Source of the DNA: Desulfarculales bacterium UBA696
GTDB lineage: Bacteria; Desulfobacterota; Syntrophobacteria; Syntrophobacterales; Syntrophobacteraceae
DNA length: 54,129 nt
Direction of reading: 5' to 3'
NCBI GenBank assembly: GCA_002298995.1
Contig: DBMO01000076.1
Span: forward strand, 3,384 to 57,512
Part shown: piece after piece, positions 23,329-32,169 of the stretch
Position numbering within the stretch: the first letter of the stretch is position 1
How the letters are laid out: each line of letters starts with the position of its first letter
The notes under the pieces: generated by a model
What the model was told of the DNA's origin: nothing
Databases searched by the model: none
The model's input: the letters and a program-made list of their open reading frames with translations, nothing else
Made by a program: the position numbers and the translations under genes

Positions 23329-25914
23329 TCAACCGGAACCGCGCTTGCGCGAGGTGGAAATCTCACCCGGTTTGCGTCCGTGCGCCGTCCCCTTTTCCGC
23401 AAGGGCTGTTCTTTCACCTGGGAGCCTGGCAAATTGGCACCACAACATCCGGTCGAGTTCCGTAAGCAGGCTTCCAATATTGACTATTCGAGCGAAAAGG
23501 GCCGGGTTTTCAATCCCTTTGATAACAAATTCAAAGTAGAGCGTCTGCAGTTTCCAGACCTCGGGTTTTTCGCCGAGAACGTCGCATACCGAAAGAAGTC
23601 TTGAAAATTGGCCGGCCTCACCCTGCGTAAAGGTCGAAATCAGCCTCTGCGCGCTCGCGATAAGAGCCTGCCCAAGACTTTGAGATAAGCCCTCGAAATT
23701 TAGCGCGACTCCCAATGATTTCGCTTCGTCCAGAAGCGTGTGCAGCCGCGCCATGCGCCCCCTGTAGAAAAAGTCGGACGAATCCCAGGGGGATTGAACA
23801 TGGAGTATCCCGCGCTCATGGTCGATAATTGCATTTACCAGCTGCTCGGCTTCTTCGCTCAATACCCGCCGGATGGAAAGCCTCACGTCGGACGGGACCC
23901 TTATTCCCCACTGCTTGAAGCTCGATATGAGCGGTTTGTAGGTAAAGTACATGCCGCGCTGAAGGTCGGTGTAGAATTCGAGCGTCCTGCGGCCGACATC
24001 GAGGACGATAGATGAGCGCAGGTCCTTGAATACGTTGTTGAGTCCAAAGCTCTCGTTTCCGAACCTCTCGTCCAGCACCCGGAGCATCTTGAGGGCACTT
24101 TGTTCCTCGACGCAGGCCTGGAGGGATTTAAGAGTGGACTTGTATTCAGCGTCGCCTTGGTAGGGCTTTATCGAGCAGCGAAAATCAAGGCCTCCGAAAT
24201 GGACCACGGCGTACAGGAAATCCTCTTCCGCAAGCGTCCTGTCATGTTTTACGGTGACGTGCCCAAAGAGGCAGGGCAGGGGGTTTGCCCCCAGGTCCTC
24301 TTCCCTGTGCGGAGTAATCGCATACGAGTATATTTTGAACCGTCTGCGGGACGGCACGGCAAGTGCCTGTATGGCATAGTTCGCGGCAACCCGCCCCGTT
24401 TGCACCACCTCCGGCAATACCTTCTTCAGGTAAACCACGGCCCCGTTGCCATATTCGGGCAGGTTGCTGGGCGCCCGCTCAAGGATATCGAGCAAACCCG
24501 GTTCGATGGGAAGGGACCCGGTTTCCCCGGCCAGCTGGACCGCCCGCGCGGCATATTTTAGGATGAGCGTTGCTTCGTGCTGGCTGATTTCATCAAAAAA
24601 CCATCCGCAGGAAGTTTGCATGTAGAGCGAATAGCGCTGCATCTCCAAGAGCTTTAGAAAGCGGTCGGCATTCGACCGCCCGGCGCTAAGGTGCTTTTGA
24701 AAGAACTTTTCCAGATACCCGCTCCGGCCCAGGATTAAGTCTATATACTCGTTTCTGGCCTTCCACGGGTCCCTGCAAAGGGTCCTCATCTCCTTTTCGA
24801 AATGGTCCGCGGCCATGTCTCGAACGTAGTTTACCGCATCGCGAAGAGGCGCCCTCCACTTCTGGTTCCAGTTGGGCTCGCCGCCGATATGGCAGCCGCA
24901 ATCAAGGGTCCATCTGCCAAGTCCGTGCGCGCAGCTCCATGCGGTGTTTTCAATGATTTCGACCTCAGCCGTTACCGGAAAAGAAGCCAGAAAGGAGCCG
25001 TAGTTGGTTACCTCGACTTCGGGGTCGCGTTCGAGTTCACGTAAAGCCGCTGCCAGGGCCATATCGCCGAATTTGAAATGATGGCCGTAGGACTCGCCGT
25101 CGGTTGCCGTGTTTACCAGCCAGGGGGCTTCCGCCAGCTCGCCGGGCTGCTCGAAACCCCTGGCAATGAGCCCCAGGAACGTGCTGCTGTGTTCGAGCGC
25201 CCGCTCGAAAGCGACTCCGCGGGCAAGCGCAGCGTCATAGAAAAAAATATTGATATGTTTCCCGCCGTCAAGGTCGCAGCGATAGGCCCGTCCCGTGGGA
25301 ATCGTTCCTCCGGATGCGTCGTGCCATTGGCCGCCGTTTTCGGTAAACCGCCAGCGGGCCGCCTGATAGGGGGAGAGGATGGTAAACTTTATTCCGGCTT
25401 CGGCCAGGACCGCCAGCGTCTCCTTGTCAACGGCCGTTTCGGCAAGCCACATTCCTTCCGGGCGCCTGCCGAACCGGTACTCGAAATCGCGGATACCCCA
25501 ATGCACCTGCGTCACCTTATCGCGCAGGTTTGCAAGGGGCATGATGATGTGGTTAAAGACCTGGGCGATTGCGTTGCCGTGGCCGCCTCTTTCCTTCACG
25601 CTCTCCCGGTCGGCATTTATTATGGTCTGATAAACCCAGGGATCGTGCGTTTCGAGCCAGTGCAAAAGGGTCGGACCGAAATTGAAACTGAAGTACCTGT
25701 AGTTGTTTACCAGGCTTATGACCTTGTTGCCGCCGTCCACAAGGCGCGCCGCCGTATTCGCGCGGTAGCACTCCAAGTTGATTCGCTGGTTCCAGTCGTG
25801 GTAAGGACGGGCCGATTCTTCGCGCTCTATCTCGTCTATCCATGGATTTTCACGAGGCGGCTGGTAGAAATGCCCGTGGATGCAGATGTATTTCTTAATT
25901 GGCTGATCTGTCAT
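23329..25914 (-). CDS. Glycoside hydrolase family 57 / DUF3536 protein
   Basis: An 861-residue cytoplasmic protein with an N-terminal GH57 catalytic domain and a DUF3536-type C-terminal half. GH57 enzymes act on alpha-glucans (alpha-amylase, branching or glucanotransferase activities). The first GH57 motif is seen as CIHGHFYQPPRENPW near residues 10-24, and a candidate nucleophile glutamate lies in EGMWLAETAVD (near 155). There is no signal peptide, so an intracellular glycogen or maltodextrin role is likely. Start ATG 25914 (MTDQPIKKY) fits the family; the frame is open to 25998 but that stretch is not family-like. The ribosome site is weak (GGAAA). Confidence 0.88.
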   Translation of the reverse strand: MTDQPIKKYICIHGHFYQPPRENPWIDEIEREESARPYHDWNQRINLECYRANTAARLVDGGNKVISLVNNYRYFSFNFGPTLLHWLETHDPWVYQTIINADRESVKERGGHGNAIAQVFNHIIMPLANLRDKVTQVHWGIRDFEYRFGRRPEGMWLAETAVDKETLAVLAEAGIKFTILSPYQAARWRFTENGGQWHDASGGTIPTGRAYRCDLDGGKHINIFFYDAALARGVAFERALEHSSTFLGLIARGFEQPGELAEAPWLVNTATDGESYGHHFKFGDMALAAALRELERDPEVEVTNYGSFLASFPVTAEVEIIENTAWSCAHGLGRWTLDCGCHIGGEPNWNQKWRAPLRDAVNYVRDMAADHFEKEMRTLCRDPWKARNEYIDLILGRSGYLEKFFQKHLSAGRSNADRFLKLLEMQRYSLYMQTSCGWFFDEISQHEATLILKYAARAVQLAGETGSLPIEPGLLDILERAPSNLPEYGNGAVVYLKKVLPEVVQTGRVAANYAIQALAVPSRRRFKIYSYAITPHREEDLGANPLPCLFGHVTVKHDRTLAEEDFLYAVVHFGGLDFRCSIKPYQGDAEYKSTLKSLQACVEEQSALKMLRVLDERFGNESFGLNNVFKDLRSSIVLDVGRRTLEFYTDLQRGMYFTYKPLISSFKQWGIRVPSDVRLSIRRVLSEEAEQLVNAIIDHERGILHVQSPWDSSDFFYRGRMARLHTLLDEAKSLGVALNFEGLSQSLGQALIASAQRLISTFTQGEAGQFSRLLSVCDVLGEKPEVWKLQTLYFEFVIKGIENPALFARIVNIGSLLTELDRMLWCQFARLPGERTALAEKGTAHGRKPGEISTSRKRGSG

Positions 25915-26234
25915 ATTTTTCCGGTCGCAAATTGTATTGGCATCAAATCGAGGCACGAAAGCAGGAAAGCAACCATAACCCGCACGTTCCCCCCGCATTA
26001 GATTTTATCGGCTAAACTCCCGCTTTCCCAGCAGGTTTTTTAATTTAATATGTTGTACTTTCTATATCCGGAATCAATAATTAATTTCCGATTGCCTGCT
26101 GGTGCGGGAGCAGCATTCAGGATCGCCCGCTTCGGCCGTCGGCAATCATTAAGTATAATCCGCCGTATCCCCAAAGGAATGGCCGCTAATATATTTTCCG
26201 CCAACGACGGGACTTTTCCCTTAAAGTCTGCAAA
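25915..26234. other. Divergent intergenic region
   Basis: 320 bases between the GH57 gene (minus) and the nucleotidase gene (plus), AT-rich around 26036-26070. It should contain both promoters; none could be assigned with confidence. Confidence 0.45.
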
Positions 26235-27689
26235 ATGGAGTCTCTTTTGACCGAAAAAGAATGCACCCACTTACCCCGCGGCATGTTCTGCAACAGAACG
26301 CTCAACCTGGGCGCCGTTCGCGCCATAGGCTACGATATGGACTACACGCTCATTCACTACCGGATGCAGTCATGGGAGGAATGCGCCTACAGGTATATCA
26401 AGGAAGAGCTGAGCCGCGACAGGTGGCCGGTCGAACACCTTGTCTTCGATTCGGACCTCGTGACGCGCGGCCTCGTTATTGATATCGAACTTGGCAACGT
26501 GGTCAAGGCCAACAGATTCGGCTATGTGAAACGCGCCTACCACGGCACCAGGCCTCTGGATTTCGAGGGGCAGCGCAGGAGCTATCAGCGCGTTCTGGTG
26601 GATTTGAGCGAAGGGCGCTGGCATTTCCTCAATACCCTTTTCTCGATATCCGAGGCCTGCCTTTTCATGCAGCTCGTGGACTTGCTGGACGAGGGGCGGG
26701 TTCCCGGCGCGATCGGCTACGAAGATCTTTTCCGGCGGGTGCGCCGCGCGGCGGATGAAGCTCACATGGAGGGAAGGCTCAAATCCGAGATAATCGCGGA
26801 CCCCGGCCGCTTCATCCAACCCGACGGGGATATTCCGCTCGCCCTGCTCGACCAGAAAAATGCCGGCAAGAAAGTCATGATTATCAGCAATTCGGAGCTC
26901 TCCTACGCCGCCCCGATGCTCTCCTACGCCTTTGACCCCTTTTTGCCCAAGCCCAACACCTGGCGTGACCTCTTCGATATTATCATCGTGGGGGCGCGAA
27001 AACCCGGTTTCTTTTCCAATAAGATGCCGGCCTTCGAAGTGGTGGACGTTGAAAGAGGGCTTCTTCGCGAACACCGCGGCCCGCTAAAGCCCGGCAGCAT
27101 CTACATGGGCGCGAACGCGATGCTCATCGAGGAAAGCCTCGGCCTCAACGGAGAGGAGATCCTCTATGTCGGCGACCACATCTTCACGGATGTAAACGTT
27201 TCAAAAAACATCCTGCGCTGGCGAACCGCCCTGGTGCTGAGGGAACTCGAAGACGAAATAGCAGCCATGGAAAGATTCCAGCCCCAGCAAACCGAGCTGG
27301 AAAACCTGATGGAAACCAAAGCGGAAATGGAGGCCCGATACTGTGAACTGCGCCTGATCGCTCAGCGCATACAAAAGCACTACGGCCCGGCCCCGGTGGG
27401 TATGGACCTCCCGGAAATCCAGCGGAAACTTGCGGAACTGCACGCAAAGATCGTGCAGATCGACCAGCAGATAGCGCCTCTGGCGCAGGCGGCAAGCCAG
27501 TTGTTAAATTCCCACTGGGGGCCGCTTATGCGCACGGGAGTGGATAAAAGCCACCTGGCAAGGCAGGTCGAGCGCTACGCCGATATCTATACATCGAGGG
27601 TCTCCAACTTTCTCTACGTAAGCCCATTCGCCTTCCTCAGATCGAGCCGCGGAAACCTTCCCCACGACCCGGTCTGCCGTCCAAGGTAA
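26235..27689 (+). CDS. HAD-superfamily 5'-nucleotidase (IMP/GMP-type)
   Basis: A 484-residue protein of the HAD-IG 5'-nucleotidase family, related to cytosolic purine 5'-nucleotidase. HAD motif I is present as GYDMDYTLIHY (near residues 32-42), with the nucleophile and acid/base aspartates; motif II as IISNSELSY; and motif IV as YVGDHIFTD. A long charged helical segment (about 345-425) interrupts or follows the core and is predicted to be coiled coil. ATG 26235 has no clear ribosome site; TTG 26247 preceded by GGAG is an alternative. It likely dephosphorylates purine monophosphates. It is convergent with the CheX-receiver gene. Confidence 0.85.
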   Translation: MESLLTEKECTHLPRGMFCNRTLNLGAVRAIGYDMDYTLIHYRMQSWEECAYRYIKEELSRDRWPVEHLVFDSDLVTRGLVIDIELGNVVKANRFGYVKRAYHGTRPLDFEGQRRSYQRVLVDLSEGRWHFLNTLFSISEACLFMQLVDLLDEGRVPGAIGYEDLFRRVRRAADEAHMEGRLKSEIIADPGRFIQPDGDIPLALLDQKNAGKKVMIISNSELSYAAPMLSYAFDPFLPKPNTWRDLFDIIIVGARKPGFFSNKMPAFEVVDVERGLLREHRGPLKPGSIYMGANAMLIEESLGLNGEEILYVGDHIFTDVNVSKNILRWRTALVLRELEDEIAAMERFQPQQTELENLMETKAEMEARYCELRLIAQRIQKHYGPAPVGMDLPEIQRKLAELHAKIVQIDQQIAPLAQAASQLLNSHWGPLMRTGVDKSHLARQVERYADIYTSRVSNFLYVSPFAFLRSSRGNLPHDPVCRPR

Positions 27690-27696
27690 GCCCGGT

Positions 27697-27782
27697 GACG
27701 AGCATAGTCCCTTGTGGGCGTCTCATGGGGAAATGAGGGCGTCCTCCGCAAAAACAACGCCCACAAGGGGCTATGCCTCGTC
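27697..27782. repeat. 25-bp inverted repeat after the nucleotidase gene
   Basis: GACGAGCATAGTCCCTTGTG... (27697-27721) is matched in inverted orientation at 27757-27782 with one mismatch and one extra base, around a 35-base loop. It lies between two convergent genes and resembles a miniature palindromic element rather than a normal terminator. Confidence 0.65.
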
Positions 27783-27822
27783 AGCAAGGATAAGCTGCTT
27801 CTTGAACTAAACAAAGAGTCAG

Positions 27823-27868
27823 CGACGAAGACGGCGGTCCGGAAGACCCGGGACCGCCGTCTTCGTCG
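27823..27868. terminator. Strong bidirectional hairpin between convergent genes
   Basis: An 18-bp perfect stem, CGACGAAGACGGCGGTCC and its complement, with a 10-base loop, sits 24 bases beyond the stop of the CheX-receiver gene. It lacks a clean U-tract, so it may act with or without Rho. Confidence 0.6.
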
Positions 27869-27891
27869 TTCATTCGCGGCAGGACATGAAT

Positions 27892-28755
27892 CTACCCTAA
27901 TACCTTTCGAATCGTATCTCTGAAACTCACCATGTTGGTGACCGGCTTTACGACATAGTGCGTTATCCCCAGTGTCTTGGCCGTGACAAGTTCATCTTTT
28001 CGGGCCGTCGAGGTAAGAATCACGAACTTCGCGCCGGGGTTTGTCTCCCTGATCTCTATTATGGCGTCCAGTCCTCCCATGCGCGGCATGTTGAGGTCCA
28101 TGATTGTCAGGTCCGGCTTCCATGCCTTGAATTTTTGCACCGCTTCCTGGCCGTCCCCAGCCTCCTCGGTCTCAAAGCCGATATCAACGAACGCCTTCTT
28201 GAGAAGCCGTCTTATTAGCGCCGAGTCGTCAACGATCAAGATGCGTGGCACATGGACAGCCTCTCCCGTTTTTTCGACGAAGGTGACTCTTATGACGACA
28301 TGGCTGACCGTAAGCGTCAAAATAATCAGGTAAGGCTGAGAAGGGGCCGTGTTATAGAATTCGACATCCTCCTCGGTGAGCATCCTGGGCGTGCCGAAGC
28401 GAACCGGCAGGCCCAGTTTGTCCCATTCGGAAATAGTCTGCCCGACAAAGGTGTTGAGGAACTCGCCCAAAATGTCCTGTGCATCGGCATCCAGCTGGGT
28501 GATCGGGGGCAGGCCCAAGTGCTCGGAAATAGCCGATGCAACCATTATGGCCATGGTCTTGTTGTTGAAGCCCATCATGAAATACCCTTCGAGGGAATTT
28601 TCCATGTGCTGGTATTCCACAACCTGCGCTACAGCAAAATCGCATAAAAGCCTTTCATCCTTTTTGATCTGAGTTGAGAGTACTTCTGTTTTCGCCATTT
28701 CCTGGAATACCTGGTTGCAGCATTTGGCCAAAATCTCAAGGTAGCGCATGTACAT
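27892..28755 (-). CDS. CheX-type phosphatase domain fused to a CheY-like receiver
   Basis: A 287-residue cytoplasmic fusion. Residues 1-155 form a CheX/CheC-like domain with the phosphatase signature ExxN in DILGEFLNTFVGQ (near residue 96); CheX proteins dephosphorylate CheY-P. Residues 168-287 are a receiver with acceptor Asp in DLTIMDLNMPRMGG and Lys in YVVKPV. The link suggests a regulator whose own or another receiver's phosphate is removed in cis or trans. ATG 28755 has GAGGGG eight bases upstream; the ATG two codons later is possible. No chemotaxis genes lie next to it. Confidence 0.85.
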   Translation of the reverse strand: MYMRYLEILAKCCNQVFQEMAKTEVLSTQIKKDERLLCDFAVAQVVEYQHMENSLEGYFMMGFNNKTMAIMVASAISEHLGLPPITQLDADAQDILGEFLNTFVGQTISEWDKLGLPVRFGTPRMLTEEDVEFYNTAPSQPYLIILTLTVSHVVIRVTFVEKTGEAVHVPRILIVDDSALIRRLLKKAFVDIGFETEEAGDGQEAVQKFKAWKPDLTIMDLNMPRMGGLDAIIEIRETNPGAKFVILTSTARKDELVTAKTLGITHYVVKPVTNMVSFRDTIRKVLG

Positions 28756-29227
28756 TTGGAAGACCCCTCTTTGTAGTAGTCCGTAAAGGGCGTTGACAGT
28801 ATGCCCGGCCCCAGGTCCGGCATTCGAGAACGAAAATGTGCGTGAGAGAGGGAGAGAGCATGAACCCGAAAAATGCCCCCGCTCTTTTAATTATCAATTC
28901 TATTGGAATGGTCCTGATCGGGTGCGGTGGTTTTTAAATACTCCAAACAATTTAATCGGAAAAAAGGCCGGAGTGATTACTAATATCTTCAGGCGCGCCG
29001 GGAAAGATACCCGTGCACCTCCTTTCCCCGGTGCGGCTGTCGAGGCGCTGGGGATGTTCGAGGAGGACCCGACGTGCATGGATTGTCCTTGCTTGACATC
29101 GTCGGGCGCACATTTAAGTTATAGTAGTAAATGATCGCGAAATCGCCACCCCGGTCTAAGAGCCATACTTCGGGCGAGGTTTTACGAAGGGGGCGATGCC
29201 CGGCACTAATCGGAAAGGAGGTACCCG
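28756..29227. other. Divergent intergenic region
   Basis: 472 bases between the CheX-receiver gene (minus) and a small plus-strand gene. A TTGACA box at about 29090 is followed by AT-rich TTAAGTTATAGT, but the spacing (about 20) is poor, so the promoter call for the downstream small gene is weak. Confidence 0.4.
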
Positions 29228-29410
29228 ATGGAAGACGAGTATAAATTTGAAACATTCAGCTCGGATGCGTCTTCTTTCGATCAGGAATTCACCGGCTATC
29301 TTAATTCGCAAAGAACCGATGCCTGGAAAGTGAAGACCTGTTCCTACTGCCACGATACCGATCTCAAAAAGACTTACGCGTCCTGCATATTCAAAAGAAA
29401 GAACCTGTAG
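29228..29410 (+). CDS. Small hydrophilic protein with a CSYCH motif (60 aa)
   Basis: ATG 29228 has a near-perfect ribosome site (GGAAAGGAGG, seven bases upstream). The 60-residue product is acidic at the N-terminus and basic at the C-terminus, with three cysteines: CSYCH (residues 38-42) and one near residue 52. There is no signal peptide, so CSYCH is more likely a metal ligand or chance than a haem site. It is followed by a hairpin with a T-run. I do not recognise a family. Confidence 0.65.
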   Translation: MEDEYKFETFSSDASSFDQEFTGYLNSQRTDAWKVKTCSYCHDTDLKKTYASCIFKRKNL

Positions 29411-29434
29411 TCTTTCGATATATTGAAACAAAAT

Positions 29435-29482
29435 AAAAGGGCCGCCGGATTCGGGACCCTTTTTTTTCGTTTCCGGCGGCCC
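29435..29482 (+). terminator. Terminator after the small gene
   Basis: AAAAGGG (29435-29441) pairs with CCCTTTT (29457-29463), and the run of eight T's ends the structure. A competing 11-bp perfect stem, GGGCCGCCGGA (29439-29449) with TCCGGCGGCCC (29472-29482), spans the T-run, so two alternative folds are possible. Confidence 0.65.
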
Positions 29483-29798
29483 CGCCGGGCTGTGCATCTT
29501 CATTTCGGCGTTCCGGGGCTTGGGGCTTGGCTTTGGGGCGTTTCGTTTCAGCGTGGAACGTTTCCTTGCAAGACAAAATCATTTTAAGAGGCGCCATGTT
29601 TCACATTGGCACCATGGAAGGGGATGTCTTTCCGGAGCGAAAATCCAATCGCCGTTTTTAGCCTGCCTGAAAAAGTGCAATTTTTTGCTGCACTGTTGCA
29701 AAATGCCTCTCACCATGTTTAGACAATCGCTTCAAGTGGATAGGAAAAATACGAGTCCCGTTCTTTCTTTGGCGAAGAGATTCCGCCTTAAAATAATA

Positions 29799-29827
29799 TT
29801 GACAGCACCGGACGATTTTCTTAGGAT
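29799..29827 (+). promoter_or_regulatory. Consensus sigma-70 promoter upstream of the formate/nitrite channel gene
   Basis: A perfect -35 TTGACA (29799-29804), a 17-base spacer and -10 TAGGAT (29822-29827). It points towards the channel gene, about 205 bases before its start, leaving a long leader that contains the CRP/FNR-like palindrome. Confidence 0.55.
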
Positions 29828-29874
29828 AATTTTTGTGAAAACTCCATTGGGGAGAGTCTTTGTTTGCAAAATGT

Positions 29875-29890
29875 TGTGAATTTCTTCACA
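29875..29890. promoter_or_regulatory. CRP/FNR-type operator palindrome
   Basis: TGTGA (29875-29879), six bases, TCACA (29886-29890): an exact match to the CRP half-site arrangement TGTGA-N6-TCACA. It lies about 50 bases downstream of the predicted -10 and about 150 upstream of the channel gene, so it could repress the upstream promoter or activate one nearer the gene (an AT-rich TATTAT is at 29969-29974). Confidence 0.5.
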
Positions 29891-30038
29891 GCCGTTCACC
29901 GTCAAATGCTCGAAGGAGTGTCTTAGGCACAAAAAGAACTGTTCAAACTGGTCTCTTGTTCCGATTGTATTATTGTAAACGTCTCATTTTTCTCGCTGCA
30001 GTTGGCTCGCTCTCAAAATACATTTAGGAGGATTTCTC

Positions 30039-30950
30039 ATGAGTAACGGCGGACCTTCTTTTGATGCTCTTCTGCCTAAGGACATGGCCGTAAAGGCCGA
30101 AAACATCGGAATAGCCAAAGCCGGCTTGGGCGGCTACAGGATGTTCGCGCTTGCCATACTCGCCGGCGCATTCATCGCGATGGGTGCGAATTATGCGACT
30201 ACTGTCTGGTCCGGATTGGCCGGAGCCGGGGTTCCCTATGGAATCCAGAGACTCCTGGGCGGTCTTGTGTTCGCCACCGGCCTGATCATGGTCGTGATCG
30301 GCGGCTCGGAGCTGTTTACCGGCAACTGCCTCATCCCAATGGCCTGGGCGAACAACAAGGTTAGCACGGGCGCCATGCTGCGTAACTGGGTGATAGTCTA
30401 CGCCGGGAACTTCGTCGGTTCGATCCTTACCGCCTACATGGTCTTCCTCGGGGGCCAGCACAAGTTCGGCGCGGGCGCGGTCGGCCTTACAGCCCTCAAC
30501 ATAGGCGTTGTGAAGACCAGCCTCGATTTCATCCCCTGCCTGGCCCTGGGTATCTTCTGTAACGCCCTGGTGTGCATGGCGGTCTGGATGTGCTTCAGCG
30601 CACGCAGCAACGTCGATAAAGTCTTCGTTATCCTGCCCCCGATCTCGGCCTTCGTCGCTTGCGGGTTCGAGCATTGCGTGGCCAACATGTACTTCATCCC
30701 TTCGGCCCTTTTCATAAAAGATCTGGACCCGACCTATTTCGCAACAGTTGTCGATAAGCTCAAGGATGGGGGCGCAATACTCACATGGGGCAATTTCATG
30801 ACCCGCAACCTGATTCCGGCCACAATCGGCAACATTATCGGCGGCGCGCTCATGGTAGGCCTCATGTACTGGTTCATCTTCCTGCGGCCGAGCTGGACAA
30901 AGGCCCCTGCTGAAGGCGCCGTACCCGCGATGGGCACACTGAAAAAATAG
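30039..30950 (+). CDS. Formate/nitrite transporter family channel
   Basis: A 303-residue, six-helix inner-membrane channel of the FNT family (FocA/NirC/HSC type), a homopentamer that moves formate, nitrite or hydrosulfide. Family features are seen: LGGLVFATGLIMVVIGGSEL with FTGNCL (omega loop region, near residues 70-100), and FVACGFEHCVANMYFIP with the central histidine (near 205-221). The substrate cannot be fixed from sequence; formate suits an anaerobe of this type. An AGGAGG site lies upstream of ATG 30039. It is monocistronic and ends at a strong bidirectional terminator. Confidence 0.92.
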   Translation: MSNGGPSFDALLPKDMAVKAENIGIAKAGLGGYRMFALAILAGAFIAMGANYATTVWSGLAGAGVPYGIQRLLGGLVFATGLIMVVIGGSELFTGNCLIPMAWANNKVSTGAMLRNWVIVYAGNFVGSILTAYMVFLGGQHKFGAGAVGLTALNIGVVKTSLDFIPCLALGIFCNALVCMAVWMCFSARSNVDKVFVILPPISAFVACGFEHCVANMYFIPSALFIKDLDPTYFATVVDKLKDGGAILTWGNFMTRNLIPATIGNIIGGALMVGLMYWFIFLRPSWTKAPAEGAVPAMGTLKK

Positions 30951-30982
30951 GCGGAACTTAAGCAACAATAGTGTTTGAAAAA

Positions 30983-31026
30983 AAGAGGACGGAAAACCGG
31001 TGGCTTTCACCGGCTTCCGTCCTCTT
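30983..31026. terminator. Bidirectional terminator after the channel gene
   Basis: AAGAGGACGGAA...CCGGTG, a short loop, CACCGG...TTCCGTCCTCTT form a long stem with one small bulge, preceded by an A-run on the plus strand. It separates the channel gene from the convergent gene ending at 31052. Confidence 0.8.
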
Positions 31027-31051
31027 GGTTTGGTCCTCCGACTTCTGTCCG

Positions 31052-31414
31052 CTAATTCTCCGATGCCATCATTTGCTTGGCCCGCATTTCCGTATTCGTG
31101 CGGAACTGGGCATCGCTCATCCGGCCGTCAACATATTCAGCCCAGTCACTGAAATTATTGAAGAAGCAGGCCTTCAGGCCTATGTCCTCGCAGACATGCT
31201 TGTAAATCCTGTATGCTTTTTTGGCGCGGCCCCGTCTCTCTTTTTCCTGTTCCGAGAATTCCTTCCCCTCATCCTTTCCAAGGTTGCTAAAAGTCTGGGA
31301 GTAGTGCTCGAAACCCATTGCATTTTCGTCAAAAGACCCCTCACCCATTGGACCCGAACCGAAAGGTGAAAATGCCGCGTCTTTCTTTTTGTCTCTGTCT
31401 TTTGCAACCATCAT
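31052..31414 (-). CDS. Hypothetical protein (120 aa)
   Basis: ATG 31414 (MMVAKDRDKKK) has an AGGGAGA site; the frame is open to 31504 but the upstream part has no better start. The product is soluble and charged. The first half is low in hydrophobic residues and glycine/serine-rich (SPFGSGPMGEGSF); the second half, from about residue 50, is helical and contains KKAYRIYKHVCEDIGL and FFNNFSDWAEYVDGRM. There are no motifs I recognise and no signal peptide. It is convergent with the channel gene and 164 bases downstream of pyrE. Confidence 0.6.
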   Translation of the reverse strand: MMVAKDRDKKKDAAFSPFGSGPMGEGSFDENAMGFEHYSQTFSNLGKDEGKEFSEQEKERRGRAKKAYRIYKHVCEDIGLKACFFNNFSDWAEYVDGRMSDAQFRTNTEMRAKQMMASEN

Positions 31415-31578
31415 GTTCTCCCTGGAACGCGAATCTAAAGGCATTTTCGAGACAAGGACCGCCCCGCAAAACTGATTGCCGAGCGGCACCTGCCGGGAAT
31501 CCATGCCTTGAAGATAACCATTCGCCGGTTGCCTTAAAATGCCTGAAAAGCGATGAATTTTTCCGCTCCCCCTCTTTC

Positions 31579-32169
31579 TTACCTGCCCAAGTATCTTTCC
31601 ATTACCTCATCGCGGGTAACCAGGGCGGTAAAGTTCGGCGCCTCTTCCAGTATCCTTTGGCGCCCGCCCATCTCCTGCCTGTCGACAAGGGCCACCACTC
31701 CAGCGATCTCGAGGCCCGATTGCCTGCAGGCGGAAATTGCCTGGAGGGTGGAGCCTCCGGTTGTTATCACGTCATCGACGACAAAGACCCTGTCCCCGGC
31801 TTTTACTTTTCCTTCTATGGGGGCAATTATCCCGTGATCTTTTTGAGTCTTTCTGACCACGAAAGACTGTATCGGCTCTCCTCGAAGCCAGGAAGTGTAG
31901 GCGGCGGCGTTCGCGATGGGGTCCGCACCCAGGGTCAACCCCCCGATGCCCCGAATCCCCTGCCCCTTTACCGCCTCGTATACGAGGTTTCCGATCAGGC
32001 ACATTCCCTCCGGATCGAGTGTCACCCGTTTGCAGTTGAAGTAGAATTGGCTGCCGCCGCCGTGCGCCAGCTTGAAGCGCGGGGTCTCGGAATACTGGAA
32101 AGCGAATTCGAGCAACAGCTCTATCAGCCTCTCCCTCATCTCGGTGAAGTTCAACTCCGTGCTTATCAT
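31579..32169 (-). CDS. pyrE: Orotate phosphoribosyltransferase
   Basis: Forms orotidine 5'-phosphate from orotate and PRPP in pyrimidine synthesis. The 196-residue length is typical. The PRPP-binding motif VFVVDDVITTGGS is complete (near residues 117-129), and the loop region LRGEPIQSFVVRKTQKDHG carries the catalytic lysine area. ATG 32169 has a GGAGAG site. It stands alone, without other pyr genes. Confidence 0.93.
   Translation of the reverse strand: MISTELNFTEMRERLIELLLEFAFQYSETPRFKLAHGGGSQFYFNCKRVTLDPEGMCLIGNLVYEAVKGQGIRGIGGLTLGADPIANAAAYTSWLRGEPIQSFVVRKTQKDHGIIAPIEGKVKAGDRVFVVDDVITTGGSTLQAISACRQSGLEIAGVVALVDRQEMGGRQRILEEAPNFTALVTRDEVMERYLGR

Noticed and set aside
29338..29365. CSYCH of the small protein as a c-type haem site
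   Set aside because: The protein has no signal peptide, and c-type haem attachment takes place outside the cytoplasm.
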